Below, piece after piece: positions 15,789 through 16,424 of a stretch of DNA of 16,424 nucleotides. Within the stretch, counting starts at the first letter, position 1; the number at the start of each line of letters is the position of its first letter. This DNA is from Accumulibacter sp. (GTDB lineage: Bacteria > Pseudomonadota > Gammaproteobacteria > Burkholderiales > Rhodocyclaceae): the NCBI GenBank assembly GCA_031264825.1, contig JAISDL010000107.1, forward strand, positions 1 to 16,424, given 5' to 3'. The notes under the pieces are model-generated. The model made no database searches, was not told the DNA's origin, and saw only the letters and a list, made by a program, of their open reading frames with translations. The translations under genes and the position numbers were made by a program.

Positions 15789-15826
15789 CATAGGTTGGGG
15801 TGAGCGGAGCGAACCCCAACGTTCCG
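15789..15826 (+). repeat. REP-like palindrome, copy 1
   Basis: Hairpin GTTGGGGT (15794-15801) with ACCCCAAC (15813-15820), framed by CATAG on the left and GTTCCG on the right. The loop is GAGCGGAGCGA. An inverted second copy lies at 15912-15950. Similar GTTGGG-type palindromes are, as I recall, scattered between genes in several betaproteobacterial genomes. Confidence 0.7.
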
Positions 15827-15856
15827 CATACGCATGAATGAGGGTGATCCCTGCGG

Positions 15857-15886
15857 TGGAATGGTTTTCAAGGGAGGCTCATTCCA
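15857..15886. repeat. 7-bp inverted repeat between the two REP copies
   Basis: TGGAATG (15857-15863) faces CATTCCA (15880-15886). It lies in the 98-bp spacer between the paired palindromes, which contains no credible gene. Confidence 0.4.
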
Positions 15887-15911
15887 ATCTGTACGCTTTT
15901 TCAACCCACCC

Positions 15912-15950
15912 CGGAAACGTTGGGCATCGCTGCGCTCAGCCCAACCTATA
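15912..15950 (-). repeat. REP-like palindrome, copy 2 (inverted)
   Basis: Hairpin GTTGGGC (15919-15925) with GCCCAAC (15939-15945). Read on the minus strand it begins ATAGGTTGGG, as copy 1 does, and continues into CCCAACGTT and TCCG. The stem base pairs that differ from copy 1 differ on both arms. Just beyond it, 15946-16043 shows a CCTATA/TATAGG inverted repeat (15945-15950 with its partner near 15975) and no gene. Confidence 0.7.
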
Positions 15951-16043
15951 GCGCCTCCGCTCCGTTCTCAGCGGTATAGGCCGGGCTGAACGGAAAGAGG
16001 GTCACAACATCGGAGCGCAACCCGGTGTCCGGCGATGACCTCC

Positions 16044-16070
16044 GTAGGGGCACGGCGCGCCGTGCCCTAT
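16044..16070. repeat. perfect 20-bp palindrome in an interspersed repeat
   Basis: GGGCACGGCG (16048-16057) is followed directly by its exact reverse complement (16058-16067), flanked by GTAG and TATC. It is the left part of the composite repeat that continues to 16243. A degenerate half occurs at 9388-9404. Confidence 0.7.
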
Positions 16071-16243
16071 CAGGCATCAGGAATCAGAGGACAGGGATCA
16101 GACCAGTTAGCGGCGTCTTCGCCACCGAAGAAAAAGCAACAAAACACCGACCGGTTTTCACTATTTCCTCTCTCTTCTCTATTTTCCATTTCCTGATGCG
16201 GGCAAGATGCCCACACTCCCGGTTTTCATCTGATCCCTGATCC
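16071..16243. repeat. composite intergenic repeat with terminal inverted CAGGGATCAGA
   Basis: Contains TCAGGAATCAGA (16077-16088), CAGGGATCAGA (16092-16102) and its exact reverse complement TCTGATCCCTG (16229-16239). Also present are a GGCG/CGCC hairpin (16112-16123), a pyrimidine-rich tract (about 16160-16193) and the hairpin GGGCA-AGA-TGCCC (16200-16212). This is MITE-like in layout, with no coding capacity I can support. It sits between the pbpC-like stop and the czc promoter. Confidence 0.55.
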
Positions 16244-16249
16244 CGGATA

Positions 16250-16424
16250 TCATTGAATGTCGATTTCCACGCGGTCGTAACGCCCGGTTTCGTCCATCGC
16301 GGTGATCGAATGGCGGCCGCTTTCGGCGAAGGCGTGGACAAGCGCGTTCCTGGGCGGCGTGCGGCCGATGAGTATTCCGTTATCGAGCCAAATGACTTCG
16401 TCTTGGCCGCCGCGCGTCTCCAAC
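16250..16424 (-). CDS. pbpC: C-terminal end of penicillin-binding protein 1C-like gene (partial)
   Basis: The minus strand is open from the window edge (first full codon at 16423) to a TGA at 16250-16252, giving 57 residues. They read LETRGGQDEVIWLDNG, ILIGRTPPRNALV, HAFAESGRHSITAMDE and TGRYDRVEIDIQ in turn. The WLDNG-LIGRTPP...ESGRHSITAMDETGR pattern matches the C-terminal BiPBP_C domain of PbpC-type bifunctional peptidoglycan synthases (glycosyltransferase plus transpeptidase, inner membrane, periplasm-facing). Only this tail is in the window, so the catalytic domains cannot be checked. It points toward the czc operon but is separated from it by about 500 bp of repeats and a dedicated promoter. 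Confidence 0.7.
   Translation of the reverse strand, partial: LETRGGQDEVIWLDNGILIGRTPPRNALVHAFAESGRHSITAMDETGRYDRVEIDIQ

Noticed and set aside
15714..16249. CRISPR array
   Set aside because: Repeats here are few, palindromic and differently sized, with no regular repeat-spacer pattern; none seen elsewhere in the window.
16084..16341. Minus-strand 85-codon frame
   Set aside because: It crosses the intergenic repeat and the pbpC-like tail in the wrong frame; the adjacent frame gives the recognisable BiPBP_C sequence.

Overview
The window looks like a GC-rich (by eye about 60%) chromosomal segment of a betaproteobacterium. The basis is gene order and family type: an algZ-algR type two-component pair leading directly into hemC-hemD, argH diverging from it, a Grx4-type monothiol glutaredoxin, and a complete czcICBA heavy-metal efflux operon. 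I cannot name the genus from sequence alone.

Layout. 58-3664 (minus strand) is a tightly packed unit: LytS-type sensor kinase (algZ-like), LytTR response regulator (algR-like), hemC and hemD. The last three genes are joined by 4-nt stop/start overlaps (GTGA, ATGA). 3665-3969 is a divergent intergenic region. It holds an inverted repeat and a strongly foldable segment (3737-3854, followed by two small hairpins), the best candidate here for an undescribed structured RNA. 3970-6665 (plus) carries argH and, overlapping its stop codon, a Ser/Thr protein kinase fused to a C-terminal cyclic-nucleotide-binding-like domain. 6693-7585 (minus) carries a small lipoprotein gene and grxD. Upstream of grxD lie two copies, in inverted orientation, of an 11-bp dyad centred 74 bp apart.

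7861-9206 looks like a mobile or defence-island remnant. It has an AlbA_2/Schlafen-type gene with a C-terminal GHKL-ATPase-like domain, with codon use unlike its neighbours. This runs into a 16-codon scrap that resembles the N-terminus of large DUF499-type ATPases, and then the 3' end of tRNA-Arg(CCT). 9282-9563 is gene-free and full of inverted repeats. 9564-15713 (minus) is czcI-czcC-czcB-czcA, read from a near-consensus sigma70 promoter whose -10 box is only 9 bp from the czcI start codon. CzcA keeps the Asp402/Asp408/Glu415 HME-RND signature for Co/Zn/Cd-type pumps. 15752-16249 is gene-free and holds several families of interspersed palindromic repeats, one of which also occurs at 9387-9457. 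16250-16424 is the C-terminal end of a gene resembling pbpC (penicillin-binding protein 1C), cut by the window edge.

Working together: AlgZ/AlgR-type regulators sit with tetrapyrrole genes. HemC and HemD act in consecutive steps making uroporphyrinogen III. CzcCBA would form one tripartite pump across both membranes, with CzcI as a small periplasmic accessory. No obvious czcRS regulator is present here.
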